Positions 38,640-47,342 are shown, numbered from the stretch's first letter. The stretch: DNA of 64,000 nt from Duncaniella muricolitica (GCA_025808375.1 CP061009.1:2728001-2792000); one strand, 5' to 3'. Notes: generated from the letters alone by a model not told the origin. Made by a program: numbers and translations.

Positions 38640-38810
38640 ATGGATAAAAATTCTACTCCATCACCTACATCCATTTTACAGTCGGGCCGCAAACAGCCGG
38701 CCACAGTGTCGACACCATCGGCCGCCACGCTGGCCCGCATACGCCAGTTTGCCCGCTCATATGTCTATTTCCGACAGGCCGGTTCTATCGGCGGTGTCAT
38801 TCTCAACTGA
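38640..38810 (+). CDS. Small hypothetical protein, 56 aa
   Basis: 56 residues (MDKNSTPSPTSILQSGRKQP, then SAATLARIRQFARSYVYFRQ and a hydrophobic end GGVILN). The Ser/Thr/Pro-rich start, basic helix and VILN ending look like a small conserved protein rather than noise, and I have seen similar short Bacteroidales ORFs. It precedes rmuC by 35 bp on the same strand. Function unknown. Confidence 0.55.
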   Translation: MDKNSTPSPTSILQSGRKQPATVSTPSAATLARIRQFARSYVYFRQAGSIGGVILN

Positions 38811-38845
38811 TTGCTTCCCCTCCACACCCCATCAAACACTGACGG

Positions 38846-40219
38846 ATGAACTATATAGCCCTTATAGCCATGGCTGCGATAGCGGCGGTGGCAGTGTGGC
38901 GCGTGTTGTCACTCTCCAAGTCACTCGCTGCCGTTACAGCCGAAAATACCGCGCTGAAACTCGACCTCGAAAAAGCCCGCAATACCGATGCCGTGGAACT
39001 GGCCACCACCCGTCAGGCTCTCGAGTCGCTCCGCTCGGCCAAGGCCGAGACCGAGGAAGCCTATGCCCGCCGTGTCGACCAACTGGCCGCCGAGCTGCAA
39101 CAACGGCTGGAGTCGCTGACCGCTCTGCGCGAGGAGAATGCACGCCTGGCAACGTCGCTCGCTCATTTTGAGGAGGAGCGCGAAAATCGCGAACAGCAGA
39201 TGACGGCTCAGTTCAAAAATCTTGCCAACGATATACTCCGTCAGAACTCGGCCGACTTCAAGGCCCAGAACGAGCAACGTCTCGAAGAGCTGCTCTCTCC
39301 GCTGCGCACCAATCTTGACGAGTTTCGCAAGACTGTCACAGAGACCTACAGCTCCGAGGCCCGCGAACGGTTCTCGCTCACGGAGCGCATACGCGAACTT
39401 GTAGAGCTCAACAACACCATCTCGCGTGAAGCACGCGAACTCACACTCGCGCTGCGCGGCAACAATCAGGTGCAGGGCGACTGGGGAGAAATGGTGCTTG
39501 AGACCATACTCGAGAAAAGTGGATTGCAGGAGGGCGAGGAATATTTCATGCAGGTCACCAACGACCAGCACGGCTCAGCCCTGCGCAACGAGGCCGGCCA
39601 GAAACTAAGGCCCGACGTGGTGGTGAAATATCCCGACGGCCGCTGTGTGATTATCGACTCGAAGGTGTCGCTGACTGCATTTATAGAGTATGCCAACGCC
39701 GAAAACGAGAAAACCAAAAACGAAGCCTCGGCCCGACATCTCAAGTCGATGCGCGCCCACATCGATGAGCTCGCACGTAAGAATTATCAGGATTATATCG
39801 GTGAGGCCAAGCTCGACTTTGTGATGATGTTTATCCCCAACGAGCCGGCCTACATAGCCGCCATGCGTCTCGACCCGTCGCTGTGGCAGGAGGCTTATGA
39901 CCGCAAGGTGCTCATAGTCTCACCCACCCACCTGGTGTCGGGCCTGCGCCTCATCGAGCAACTATGGAGCCGCGACAAGGTGACCAAAAACGCCATAAAG
40001 ATTGCCGAGGACGCCGGCAAGATGTATGACAAGTTTGCCGATTTCACCAAGGACATGGACCGCATATCCTCGGCCATCGCCAACGCGTCCAAGGCTCATG
40101 CCGATGCAATGACCAAGCTCTCGAACGGCACCGGCAACCTCGTGAAGCGTGCCCAGGATCTAAAGGCCCTCGGCATAAAAGCCGCCAAGCAGCTCTCGGC
40201 ATCAGTCGAGCAAGGCTAA
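38846..40219 (+). CDS. rmuC: DNA recombination protein RmuC
   Basis: 457 residues. N-terminal membrane anchor (YIALIAMAAIAAVAVW), a long coiled coil (~25-200, AETEEAYARRVDQLAAEL), then the RmuC nuclease-like domain with GDWGEMVLE, RPDVVVKYPD and IDSKVSL (about 215-270). Limits inverted-repeat-driven rearrangements in E. coli. That role is of interest here because the window holds many long palindromes. Confidence 0.93.
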   Translation: MNYIALIAMAAIAAVAVWRVLSLSKSLAAVTAENTALKLDLEKARNTDAVELATTRQALESLRSAKAETEEAYARRVDQLAAELQQRLESLTALREENARLATSLAHFEEERENREQQMTAQFKNLANDILRQNSADFKAQNEQRLEELLSPLRTNLDEFRKTVTETYSSEARERFSLTERIRELVELNNTISREARELTLALRGNNQVQGDWGEMVLETILEKSGLQEGEEYFMQVTNDQHGSALRNEAGQKLRPDVVVKYPDGRCVIIDSKVSLTAFIEYANAENEKTKNEASARHLKSMRAHIDELARKNYQDYIGEAKLDFVMMFIPNEPAYIAAMRLDPSLWQEAYDRKVLIVSPTHLVSGLRLIEQLWSRDKVTKNAIKIAEDAGKMYDKFADFTKDMDRISSAIANASKAHADAMTKLSNGTGNLVKRAQDLKALGIKAAKQLSASVEQG

Positions 40220-40244
40220 ATGAGAACACTTCTTCGGAAACGTC

Positions 40245-40281
40245 AGGAAAACTTTTTTTCAAAAAAAGTTTTCCTTTTTTT
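40245..40281 (+). terminator. Terminator of rmuC
   Basis: A 15-bp stem (aggaaaacttttttt and complement) with almost no loop is followed by T-rich sequence. Confidence 0.75.
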
Positions 40282-40315
40282 GTAACAAAACAGTCGACAG
40301 CCCGGTCTTTGTAAA

Positions 40316-40329
40316 TGAATGTACATTCA
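40316..40329. promoter_or_regulatory. 14-bp palindrome, possible operator of the sigma-factor operon
   Basis: TGAATGTACATTCA is a perfect palindrome, 32 bp before the first gene of the DUF4252-sigma operon. A regulator binding here could control the unit; none is identified. Confidence 0.4.
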
Positions 40330-40361
40330 GACGACCATTTCAACAACCGAATTTCTAAAAA

Positions 40362-40874
40362 ATGAAACGATATTTTATCCCCATTTTAATCCTGCTGTTT
40401 ACCGTCACCTCGGGATGTGCGCGCAGCAAGAGTGACGCGACCGTCAACGACCTTTTTGAAGAGTTTTCCAATGTCGAGGATGCCGAATATATCAATGTCA
40501 ATCCATTCATGATGAGAATGGCCGGCATGGCCGCACTGTTTGCCGACTCCGATTTAGCCCGAATCACAGGTAAAATCAACTCGGTCAAGGTGCTCTCGCT
40601 CGACAAGGCCTCAGACAATGACAAACGCCGCCTTAACCAACGCATCTCGGCTCTCAACACCGACGGCTATGACGACCTTATAACCGTCAACAGCGACGGT
40701 AACAAGGTGCGCGTGCTCGCCCGCATGGACAAGGACTCGGCCATACGCCGCCTCGTGGTGCTCTGCACCGACAGCTCCGACTGCACGCTCGTAAGTGTCA
40801 AGGGCAAATTTTCCAAAGACGACATCAATGCCGTGGTAAACAGCACGACGTCCGGCAACCATGGAGGCAAGTGA
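40362..40874 (+). CDS. DUF4252 domain lipoprotein (first copy)
   Basis: 170 residues. Lipobox TSGC (Cys19). The rest matches DUF4252: FEEFSNVEDAEYINVNPFMMRM, a KINSVKVLSLDKA strand, and a C-terminal IDRLVVL-like strand pair. It overlaps the sigma-factor gene by 14 bp. DUF4252 proteins often sit with ECF sigma factors in Bacteroidetes; role unknown, perhaps stress sensing at the membrane. Confidence 0.87.
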   Translation: MKRYFIPILILLFTVTSGCARSKSDATVNDLFEEFSNVEDAEYINVNPFMMRMAGMAALFADSDLARITGKINSVKVLSLDKASDNDKRRLNQRISALNTDGYDDLITVNSDGNKVRVLARMDKDSAIRRLVVLCTDSSDCTLVSVKGKFSKDDINAVVNSTTSGNHGGK

Positions 40875-41370
40875 ATTTAAGCGCGTCTTCCTGCCCCATC
40901 AAAGGCTGCTCTACAATATAGCTCTGCGCCTGTCGGGCAGTCCGCCCGATGCCGAGGACTTGGTGCAGGAGACTTATATCCGCCTGTGGAAACAGCGCGA
41001 CAGACTCGCATCGGTCAGCAACCATCAGGCATATGCAGTCACCATTCTGCGCCACGTATGTTACGACGCACTCGGCTCACGTCGGCCCGAAGGGATGGTA
41101 GTCACGCTCGACAGCTCGGTGCCCGAGCCTCCGGCCGAGAGCGACACCGACACCGAAATAGACCGTCGTGAAACAGCGGCCACGGTGCGCAGCCTCATCG
41201 ACAGACTCCCGTCGCCTCAACGCGAAATCATAACCATGCGCGACATCGACGAAATGCCGTTTGACCGCATCGCACAGCTCACAGGCATGACTCAAGGCAA
41301 TGTGCGCATCACACTGTTTCGTGCCCGACGACAAATCAAAGAACTAATCAAACGCCACTTCCGACTATGA
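40861..41370 (+). CDS. ECF RNA polymerase sigma factor
   Basis: 169 residues. Region 2 has LLYNIALRLSGSPPDAEDLV and IRLWKQRDRL; region 4 has LPSPQREIITMRDIDEMPFD with the helix-turn-helix IAQLTGMTQGNVRITLFRAR. Overlaps both neighbours (14 bp and 4 bp), so one operon. Likely controls genes of envelope or stress response. Confidence 0.92.
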   Translation: MEASEFKRVFLPHQRLLYNIALRLSGSPPDAEDLVQETYIRLWKQRDRLASVSNHQAYAVTILRHVCYDALGSRRPEGMVVTLDSSVPEPPAESDTDTEIDRRETAATVRSLIDRLPSPQREIITMRDIDEMPFDRIAQLTGMTQGNVRITLFRARRQIKELIKRHFRL

Positions 41371-41861
41371 ATGACAAGGAATTAGACATACTTCTCGACC
41401 GTTTTGCCTCTGACGAAATCACCGAGGCCGAACAGCAACGCCTCATCGACGGACTCGCCTCGCTCCCTGAGCCGGAGATGCCCGACATGCTCGGAGAGCG
41501 GCTGGCCGAGACCATCGACACCCTTGCCGCGACCGACCTGACCCGCCGGGCCATAACTCCGGTGCGCAGCCGCCGTATGCCTCCGCTGCGCGTCATCACC
41601 GGCATTGCCGCTGCGGTAGCCGTAATCATCACCCTCGGAGTGCGCCTGTTCACCGCAACACCTGCACCGGTCTCCCCCACCCCGCTTGACACATGCGCCA
41701 CACCCGAAGAGGCATATGCCGAAGCCCGGAAGGCTCTGCTGATATTCTCGTCGGCCATCGACAAGGGCATCAACCAGGTGGAGATGGCCAAGGCCACCGC
41801 AGCCGACATCCACGACAAAGTGGCCCGCCAGCTAAATCATCTGAATCCGGAGAACGTTTAG
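41367..41861 (+). CDS. Anti-sigma-like single-pass membrane protein
   Basis: 164 residues. Acidic N-terminal region (LDILLDRFASDEITEAEQQR, about 1-60), one membrane segment (VITGIAAAVAVIITLGVRLF, about 75-95), and a short periplasmic tail with a helix (EAYAEARKALLIFSS). Order and topology fit an anti-sigma factor for the preceding gene. No zinc (ZAS) motif is seen. Confidence 0.65.
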   Translation: MNDKELDILLDRFASDEITEAEQQRLIDGLASLPEPEMPDMLGERLAETIDTLAATDLTRRAITPVRSRRMPPLRVITGIAAAVAVIITLGVRLFTATPAPVSPTPLDTCATPEEAYAEARKALLIFSSAIDKGINQVEMAKATAADIHDKVARQLNHLNPENV

Positions 41862-41905
41862 CTAAAAATATTACAGTTTATAACCCCTACAAAAAATCAC
41901 CCGCA

Positions 41906-42364
41906 ATGAAACGCTTCTATATCACCGCCATTCTCGCCCTCATTTGCACCATCGCATCATACGCCCAGACTATTTTTGACCGCTATGCCGACACCGAAGG
42001 GGTCACTACCGTCTACATTTCCAAAGCCATGCTCAGCATGATGCCCGACATGAAAACCAACGGAGTAAACATCGGACCGATAGCGTCCAAGCTCGACAAT
42101 ATACGCATACTCACTTGCGAAAACAAGAAACTCCTCCCCACGCTCCGCAAAGAGACCCTGTCGCTCGGCAAGGGCTACGAACAGCTCATGAAAGTGACCG
42201 ACAACGGCGAAAATGTAGACATATTCATGAAATCGCTCGACGGAGGCAAGACTGAATATGTGGTGAGAGTGTCGGAAAAAGCAGGCCTGACCGTCATACT
42301 CATCTCCGGCGCGATCACCCCGGCCGATATCCGGTCAATGGTCATGAACAACAAACAAAACTGA
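41906..42364 (+). CDS. DUF4252 domain protein (second copy)
   Basis: 152 residues. Signal peptide MKRFYITAILALICTIASYA, without a lipobox Cys. Body matches DUF4252 (YADTEGVTTVYISKAMLSMM, then SKLDNIRILTCENKK). The larger ORF track-like frame begins earlier at 41693 but the true start is this ATG after the 44-bp gap. It pairs with the lipoprotein copy at 40362. Confidence 0.85.
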   Translation: MKRFYITAILALICTIASYAQTIFDRYADTEGVTTVYISKAMLSMMPDMKTNGVNIGPIASKLDNIRILTCENKKLLPTLRKETLSLGKGYEQLMKVTDNGENVDIFMKSLDGGKTEYVVRVSEKAGLTVILISGAITPADIRSMVMNNKQN

Positions 42365-42680
42365 GATACAAAAGTCTCAAAAGGACAAAAGAAACATAAG
42401 TTTTCCGATTAAAGACAGGAGTACAGGAGTAAATTTGACATTGCAGAACAAGCTTTTGCAATGTCAAATTTACTCCTGTACTCTTGTCTCAGCCTTGCTA
42501 ACGTACCACTTTCACGGCGCGGCCGTTCTGACGGAGAATGTAGAATTTTAACATATATAATACAGGAGCAGGAAGTTAATTTTATAATGGATTAAAAATT
42601 TCCAAAAAAATTAACTCCCTACTCCTGTCTTTAACCTGAAATCTTATGTTTCTTTTGTACTTTTGAGACTTTTGTATCTC
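42363..42680. repeat. Multi-level nested palindrome abutting a stop codon
   Basis: Outer arms of 38 bp (42363-42400 and 42643-42680) match with one mismatch and start gagatacaaaag. Inside lie a perfect 27-bp stem (42419-42445 with 42457-42483; gtacaggagtaaat core) and an imperfect stem at 42562-42628. The right outer arm ends exactly next to the stop of the metal permease at 42681, while the left outer arm overlaps the 42364 end of the DUF4252 gene by 2 bp. A stray sorting-domain tail lies in the middle. Confidence 0.85.
42498..42554 (-). pseudogene. Leftover C-terminal sorting-domain tail
   Basis: Minus-strand frame reading FYILRQNGRAVKVVR then stop (42498-42500), with a Met two codons before. 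It matches the ends of the sorted proteins at 2..802 (YILRQGSTVKK) and 824..2908 (FIRRQGNKVSK). No gene body is present, so it is a 3' relic of a deleted secreted protein, enclosed by palindromes. Confidence 0.6.
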
Positions 42681-43949
42681 CTACTTCTCGACTGTGAAGC
42701 CGGCGGCATAGACTGCGGCGTTGACAGCCTCGGGCGACACTTCGCCACGCACGGTGGCTATGCCCGACGAGAGATCCACTGTTACCGACTCGGCACCGTC
42801 AAGAGCAGAGAGAGCCTTGGTGACGGTAGCCTGGCAATGAGGGCACGACATGCCCGCGATACGATATTTACGTTCCATTTCAGTTGTATTACTAGTGTGA
42901 TTATGCGAGTGGCTGTGGCCACGGAATTTTATGGCCGTATAGATGAGCAGACCAGCGAGCACCACCGAGCAGAGAGTGGCGAAAACCGACACATGGGCGT
43001 GACCGTGACAGGCCATTGCCGTGAACGACGCAGGGGTAAACCACGCGGCCGGCAAGAGCATATCGACAAGCAGACCGAAGCCTATGGCCGTGACCACTAC
43101 CGAGCCGACATATATCAGTGTGGCACGCCGGCCCATGGTGCGCGAGAGTATCATCACCGAGGCAAAATTGGCAGCCGGCCCGGCCATGAGCAGCACAAAG
43201 GCCACTCCGGGACTCAACCCCTTGAGCATGAGCGACAGGGCGATGGGTATCGAGCCGGTGGCACATACATACATCGGCACCGCCACGAGTATCATCACTC
43301 CCATTGCCAGGAGCGGATAACGGCTAAGGCTTACAAAGAGCTGGTCGGGCACGAGCACTGTGATAAGCGCGGCGACTATGAGCCCTATCACAAGCCATTT
43401 GCCAACACTCGCCACCATGTCGACAAGACCGTAGCGCACGGCCTCGACGAGTTTGCGGCCAAAGCTCATGCCGCGATATTCGTCATCGGCGGGCACACCG
43501 CATGAGTCACCCGCCACGGTATCGGTCTCTCCGTCGGGGCGTGAGGCAAAACGGTCGACAGCCGCACCTCCGAGCGCGGCACCAGCAAGCGCGGCCACCG
43601 GGCGCAGTATGGCAAACGGAAGCCCAAGCAGCGAATATGTGGCGGCGATGGAGTCGACACCGGTCTGGGGCGTTGCGATGAGAAACGAGGTCGTGGCTCC
43701 CTTTGACGCACCCTGACGGCGCAAGGCCACGGCTGTAGGCAGCACTCCACACGAACACAGCGGGAGCGGTATGCCGAAAAGAGCGGCCTTGACCACCGGT
43801 TTCAGTCCGCCGCCGGCCAGATGACGCGACATGGCCGAGGGCTTGACAAACACGTGGAGCAGTCCGGCTATAAGAAATCCGAGAAGTATATAAGGCGACA
43901 TCTCATTGATAATCGCCCACAGTGACTGGAAAAAATGTTGCAGATACAT
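42681..43949 (-). CDS. SO_0444-type Cu/Zn efflux permease fused to a heavy-metal-binding domain
   Basis: 422 residues. About eight membrane segments in a permease (DUF318/ArsP-like) fold with the conserved LPLCSCGVLPTAVAL (about 58-73) and VLLMAGPAANFASVMIL. A His-rich linker (HSHSHNHTSN) follows near 350. The C-terminal ~70 residues are an HMA domain with the metal motif GMSCPHC. The fusion suggests that metal is delivered by the HMA domain to the permease for export. It has its own -7 box at 43970. Confidence 0.87.
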   Translation of the reverse strand: MYLQHFFQSLWAIINEMSPYILLGFLIAGLLHVFVKPSAMSRHLAGGGLKPVVKAALFGIPLPLCSCGVLPTAVALRRQGASKGATTSFLIATPQTGVDSIAATYSLLGLPFAILRPVAALAGAALGGAAVDRFASRPDGETDTVAGDSCGVPADDEYRGMSFGRKLVEAVRYGLVDMVASVGKWLVIGLIVAALITVLVPDQLFVSLSRYPLLAMGVMILVAVPMYVCATGSIPIALSLMLKGLSPGVAFVLLMAGPAANFASVMILSRTMGRRATLIYVGSVVVTAIGFGLLVDMLLPAAWFTPASFTAMACHGHAHVSVFATLCSVVLAGLLIYTAIKFRGHSHSHNHTSNTTEMERKYRIAGMSCPHCQATVTKALSALDGAESVTVDLSSGIATVRGEVSPEAVNAAVYAAGFTVEK

Positions 43950-43969
43950 AACTCTTGAAAATTACGCTG

Positions 43970-43977
43970 CAAAGTTA
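43970..43977 (-). promoter_or_regulatory. -7 box for the metal permease
   Basis: The minus strand reads TAACTTTG, 20 bp before the start. No clear -33. Confidence 0.45.
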
Positions 43978-43991
43978 CGTATCCTGAGGGG

Positions 43992-44876
43992 TCAGTGCGT
44001 TACACTTTTTCGGGATTTGGTTATATTGTTAAGGACACATATCATTATCCCGGTGAATAAGGCCGACAGGGTGACAAACACCCATGAGTCCACTCCAAAT
44101 GAATTGATGTCAAACTCATCGCCTCCGGACACGGCGCGGCTATGCCACGACGCGTATACCACCAGTCCGTTATTGACCGCATGGACTATGGCCGGGAGCC
44201 ACACCGACCCGGACCAATATAGCAGATAGCCGAAAAACGCGCCGAGCAGCAGACGCGGGAAGAATCCGAAAAACTGCATGTGAAACACGCTGAACAGCAC
44301 GGCCGTCAGCCATATCGCCGCATGAGGGCCAAGCGGACCCGAAGACAGAATGCGCTGCATGGCTCCACGGAAAAACAGCTCCTCGCTCGTGCCGGCGAGC
44401 ACGGCGACTATAAGCAGACTGACAGCAAGGTCGCCCAACGAAGTGCCTCCGAGGAGTATCTCCACCTGCCCGCGGGCCGCATCCTCGGCCTGACGCATCC
44501 ACTCCTCCATCGGGGCGAGAGCTGCGGGGAGCGACATCGACTCATTCCACATCACTATCATATTCATTAACGGCATCGCATAGCCGAGTGTGGCCACAGC
44601 CGCAAGCGTCACAAAGAGTGAGGGCATACGGTCGGCACACAGCAGACGGCCGCCGTTGTCAGAGAGCATGACCGACGCGGCCGCCGCAGGAAAGATAAAC
44701 AGCAACACATCCTGCGCCACCGTGCTGAGCCGGAGCGTCAGAGTGGTGTAACCGTCCTTCAATATTAGTGCCATGGCCACCGTCGCGACCATCAGACCGA
44801 CAAACGTTATGATAAGAAAGTAAAATATCCTCACCGCGTAGCTGTGACGCATGGCCGGAAGAGTGTTGGAGTGCAT
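43992..44876 (-). CDS. CPBP family intramembrane glutamic endopeptidase
   Basis: 294 residues from the ATG at 44876 (MHSNTLPAMRHSYA); the longer frame to 44966 would run into the neighbour. Six or so membrane segments. The three family motifs are present: EELFFRGAMQ (EExxxR), FSVFHMQF (FxxxH) and IVHAVNN (HxxxN). Likely processes a membrane substrate; unknown which. Confidence 0.88.
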   Translation of the reverse strand: MHSNTLPAMRHSYAVRIFYFLIITFVGLMVATVAMALILKDGYTTLTLRLSTVAQDVLLFIFPAAAASVMLSDNGGRLLCADRMPSLFVTLAAVATLGYAMPLMNMIVMWNESMSLPAALAPMEEWMRQAEDAARGQVEILLGGTSLGDLAVSLLIVAVLAGTSEELFFRGAMQRILSSGPLGPHAAIWLTAVLFSVFHMQFFGFFPRLLLGAFFGYLLYWSGSVWLPAIVHAVNNGLVVYASWHSRAVSGGDEFDINSFGVDSWVFVTLSALFTGIMICVLNNITKSRKSVTH

Positions 44877-44886
44877 AAGTGGTGTA

Positions 44887-45621
44887 TTATTTATTAAAGG
44901 TGGTGTCAAGATAAAAATTTTCGGTAAGCCCGACATATCGGGGTGTATATTTACCATCGCGGTCACGGATCACGAGAGTGTCGTGAAGACACGGACCGGT
45001 GACGGCATCCTCGCGCCTTATCTCATAGAGCCGTCTGACAGGCGGACGCCCTTCGCGCGACACGACATCGGTAGTCCTGACTGCGGCAAGCCGACGGAGC
45101 GACAACTGAAAATGCAGCTCATCGTCGCGAACGGCCGGAGCGATAAACGACAGCGAGTCGTCACTACCGGTCATAGCCCCCGAAGCCCACTCTATGAGCG
45201 ACTCCACCCCCAGCCCGCATCCGTGGCGCGCAAGCGCGCGGGCAGCGTCGGGCGAACGCAACGCTTCGGTGAAAAACGGAGGGTTGGACACTATGCATAG
45301 CGGTCGCCCAGCAGAGTCGTCGGGAATCCAACCGAGCACATCGCCCTCAATCACCGTGACACGGGCGGCCCACGGAGAGGCGGCGACATTGGCCCGCGCA
45401 TCCTCACACGCGGCATTGTCGACATCTATGGCCAAAACCCGGACGTCGGCATATCGCTGTGCCATCATCAGGGCTATCAGGCCGGTGCCTGTGCCGACAT
45501 CCACGACTGTCGCCGCCCCGCCACAATCGGCCCAGGCCCCGAGAAGCACCCCGTCAGTGCCAATCTTCATGGCACTGCGGCTGTCGTCGACCGAAAACTG
45601 TTTGAAACGAAACACTCCCAT
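44887..45621 (-). CDS. trmN: tRNA1(Val) (adenine37-N6)-methyltransferase
   Basis: 244 residues. SAM-binding motif VVDVGTGTGLIALMMAQR and the amino-methylase motif NPPFF (about 113-117). N-terminal FKQFSVDDSRSAMKIGTDGV is characteristic of TrmN6/YfiC. Methylates A37 of tRNA-Val. It ends 10 bp before the CPBP start. Confidence 0.9.
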   Translation of the reverse strand: MGVFRFKQFSVDDSRSAMKIGTDGVLLGAWADCGGAATVVDVGTGTGLIALMMAQRYADVRVLAIDVDNAACEDARANVAASPWAARVTVIEGDVLGWIPDDSAGRPLCIVSNPPFFTEALRSPDAARALARHGCGLGVESLIEWASGAMTGSDDSLSFIAPAVRDDELHFQLSLRRLAAVRTTDVVSREGRPPVRRLYEIRREDAVTGPCLHDTLVIRDRDGKYTPRYVGLTENFYLDTTFNK

Positions 45622-45711
45622 AGAGTTTTAGCGATAAATTTACTAATGTAGTAACGCAATCTTAGCCGCAATATTATGACCGATGCGCAACATGCCATAC
45701 CTTATATATAA

Positions 45712-45797
45712 TATAGGTATAGGGATTGGCCCGGATGCCGGCTTATAGTGCGACATCGACGCCAATCCCTATACTCTATACTTTGTATACTCTATAC
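45712..45797. repeat. Palindrome and tandem TATACTCTATAC word array after gmd
   Basis: A stem of about 18 bp (gggattggc core; arms 45712-45730 and 45761-45780) leads into two copies of TATACTCTATAC (45770-45781 and 45786-45797). The last base touches the gmd stop at 45798. Like others in this window, the word array abuts a stop codon. Confidence 0.75.
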
Positions 45798-46889
45798 TTA
45801 CTTAACGATGCCCTTCTCGAGATACTCGGCGAGGTTGGTGCGAACCTTTTCGCCGGCGCGCTCGATAGCCACCTTGGCCATGTCGGCGTCGACCATAAGG
45901 TTGACGAGCTCCTCAAACGAGGTCTTCTTTGAGGGATCCCAACCGAGTTTGGCCTTGGCCTTTGTGGGGTCGCCCCAGAGGTTGACCACGTCGGTAGGAC
46001 GATAGAAGTCGGGCGACACCTCGATGACCACCTTGCCGGTAGCCACGTCGATACCCTTCTCGTCGGCACCTTCGCCCTCAAAGCGAAGCTCGATGCCTGC
46101 ACGGCGGAAAGCAAGCTGGCAGAACTCGCGCACCGAGTGCTGCTCGCCTGTGGCAATTACGTAATCCTCGGGCTTCTCCTGCTGGAGTATGAGCCACATA
46201 CACTCAACATAATCCTTGGCATAGCCCCAGTCGCGGAGCGACGAGAGATTGCCGAGATAGAGTTTCTCCTGCTTGCCCTGGGCTATGCGGGCGGCAGCGA
46301 GAGTGATTTTGCGTGTGACGAAAGTCTCGCCGCGACGCTCCGACTCGTGGTTGAAGAGGATGCCCGAGCAGCAATACATATTGTAAGCCTCGCGATACTC
46401 CTTGACAATCCAGAATCCGTAGAGCTTGGCCACGGCATAGGGTGAATAGGGATGGAAAGGTGTGTTCTCGTTCTGAGGCACCTCCTCCACCTTGCCGTAA
46501 AGCTCCGAGGTCGAAGCCTGATAGATGCGGCAAGTGTCGGTGAGACCCACCTGACGCACGGCCTCAAGAATGCGGAGCACGCCGGTGGCGTCAACGTCGG
46601 CTGTAAACTCGGGCGCGTCAAACGATACCTGTACGTGGCTCTGGGCCGCGAGGTTGTAGATTTCGTCGGGGCGGACTTTGCCGATGACCTGAAGGAGCGA
46701 CATTGAGTCGCCGAGGTCGGCATAATGAAGGTGAAAGTTAGGATGACCTTCAAGATGTGCGATGCGTTCGCGATAGTCAACACTTGAACGGCGAATTGTG
46801 CCGTGTACGTCGTAACCTTTTTCTAATAGGAATTCGGCGAGAAATGATCCATCCTGACCGGTAATACCTGTTATTAAAGCAGTTTTCAT
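45798..46889 (-). CDS. gmd: GDP-mannose 4,6-dehydratase
   Basis: 363 residues from the ATG at 46889 (MKTALITGITGQDGS). Short-chain dehydrogenase with the Rossmann GITGQDGS motif and the catalytic YSPYAVAKLYG (YxxxK). Makes GDP-4-keto-6-deoxymannose for fucose or rhamnose sugars. The usual next gene, GDP-fucose synthase, is not adjacent. Confidence 0.95.
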   Translation of the reverse strand: MKTALITGITGQDGSFLAEFLLEKGYDVHGTIRRSSVDYRERIAHLEGHPNFHLHYADLGDSMSLLQVIGKVRPDEIYNLAAQSHVQVSFDAPEFTADVDATGVLRILEAVRQVGLTDTCRIYQASTSELYGKVEEVPQNENTPFHPYSPYAVAKLYGFWIVKEYREAYNMYCCSGILFNHESERRGETFVTRKITLAAARIAQGKQEKLYLGNLSSLRDWGYAKDYVECMWLILQQEKPEDYVIATGEQHSVREFCQLAFRRAGIELRFEGEGADEKGIDVATGKVVIEVSPDFYRPTDVVNLWGDPTKAKAKLGWDPSKKTSFEELVNLMVDADMAKVAIERAGEKVRTNLAEYLEKGIVK

Positions 46890-46922
46890 TGAAACGTCTT
46901 GAAAATAATGATTATGAGTTCG

Positions 46923-46954
46923 CAAAATTACGGTTTATTCCTCACATATACAAA
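46923..46954 (-). promoter_or_regulatory. gmd promoter
   Basis: On the minus strand -33 TTTG (46951-46954), 20-bp spacer, -7 TAATTTTG (46923-46930). Strong match to the Bacteroidetes housekeeping consensus. Confidence 0.7.
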
Positions 46955-47048
46955 CGACTTTTGGTTAAAAGTGTTCACACTGATAAACCATTATATCGAC
47001 CGGCGCGTTATTGAGTTATGAAAATTCAACCCTCAAACTATTGAAATT

Positions 47049-47342
47049 ATGACTTATAAGGAATTGATCAACACTGACCCGGTGATACTAGTAGAGTTTT
47101 TTGCCACCTGGTGTCCCCACTGCCGCGGTATGCAACCTGTGGTCGAGCAAGTAAAAGAGCTTCTTGACGGACGCGTGCCCGTAGTACAGCTCGACATTGA
47201 CAAAAACTCCGCCGAGGCCGACGAAGCCGGAGTGCGCTCGGTGCCCACATTTATCGTCTACAAAAACGGCACCGAAGTGTGGCGTCACAGCGGCGAGATA
47301 CAGGGCGACGTGCTCCTGAGCAAAGTCGAGCAACAGCCATAG
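47049..47342 (+). CDS. Thioredoxin-family protein with WCPHC active site
   Basis: 97 residues, the size of a single thioredoxin domain. The active site is WCPHC at 21-25 instead of the usual WCGPC, and SVPTFIVYKNG has the cis-Pro. No signal peptide, so it is cytoplasmic as read. CPHC resembles the DsbA-type motif and suggests a more oxidising protein. It precedes the VKOR-family gene by 131 bp, and likely works with it. Confidence 0.92.
   Translation: MTYKELINTDPVILVEFFATWCPHCRGMQPVVEQVKELLDGRVPVVQLDIDKNSAEADEAGVRSVPTFIVYKNGTEVWRHSGEIQGDVLLSKVEQQP

Noticed and set aside
38465..38640. Glycine riboswitch before the gcv operon
   Set aside because: No tandem aptamer structure or conserved motifs seen in the short leader.
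42663..43505. 280-codon plus-strand ORF
   Set aside because: Antisense to the metal permease, rich in His/Arg/Gly as expected of a shadow frame.
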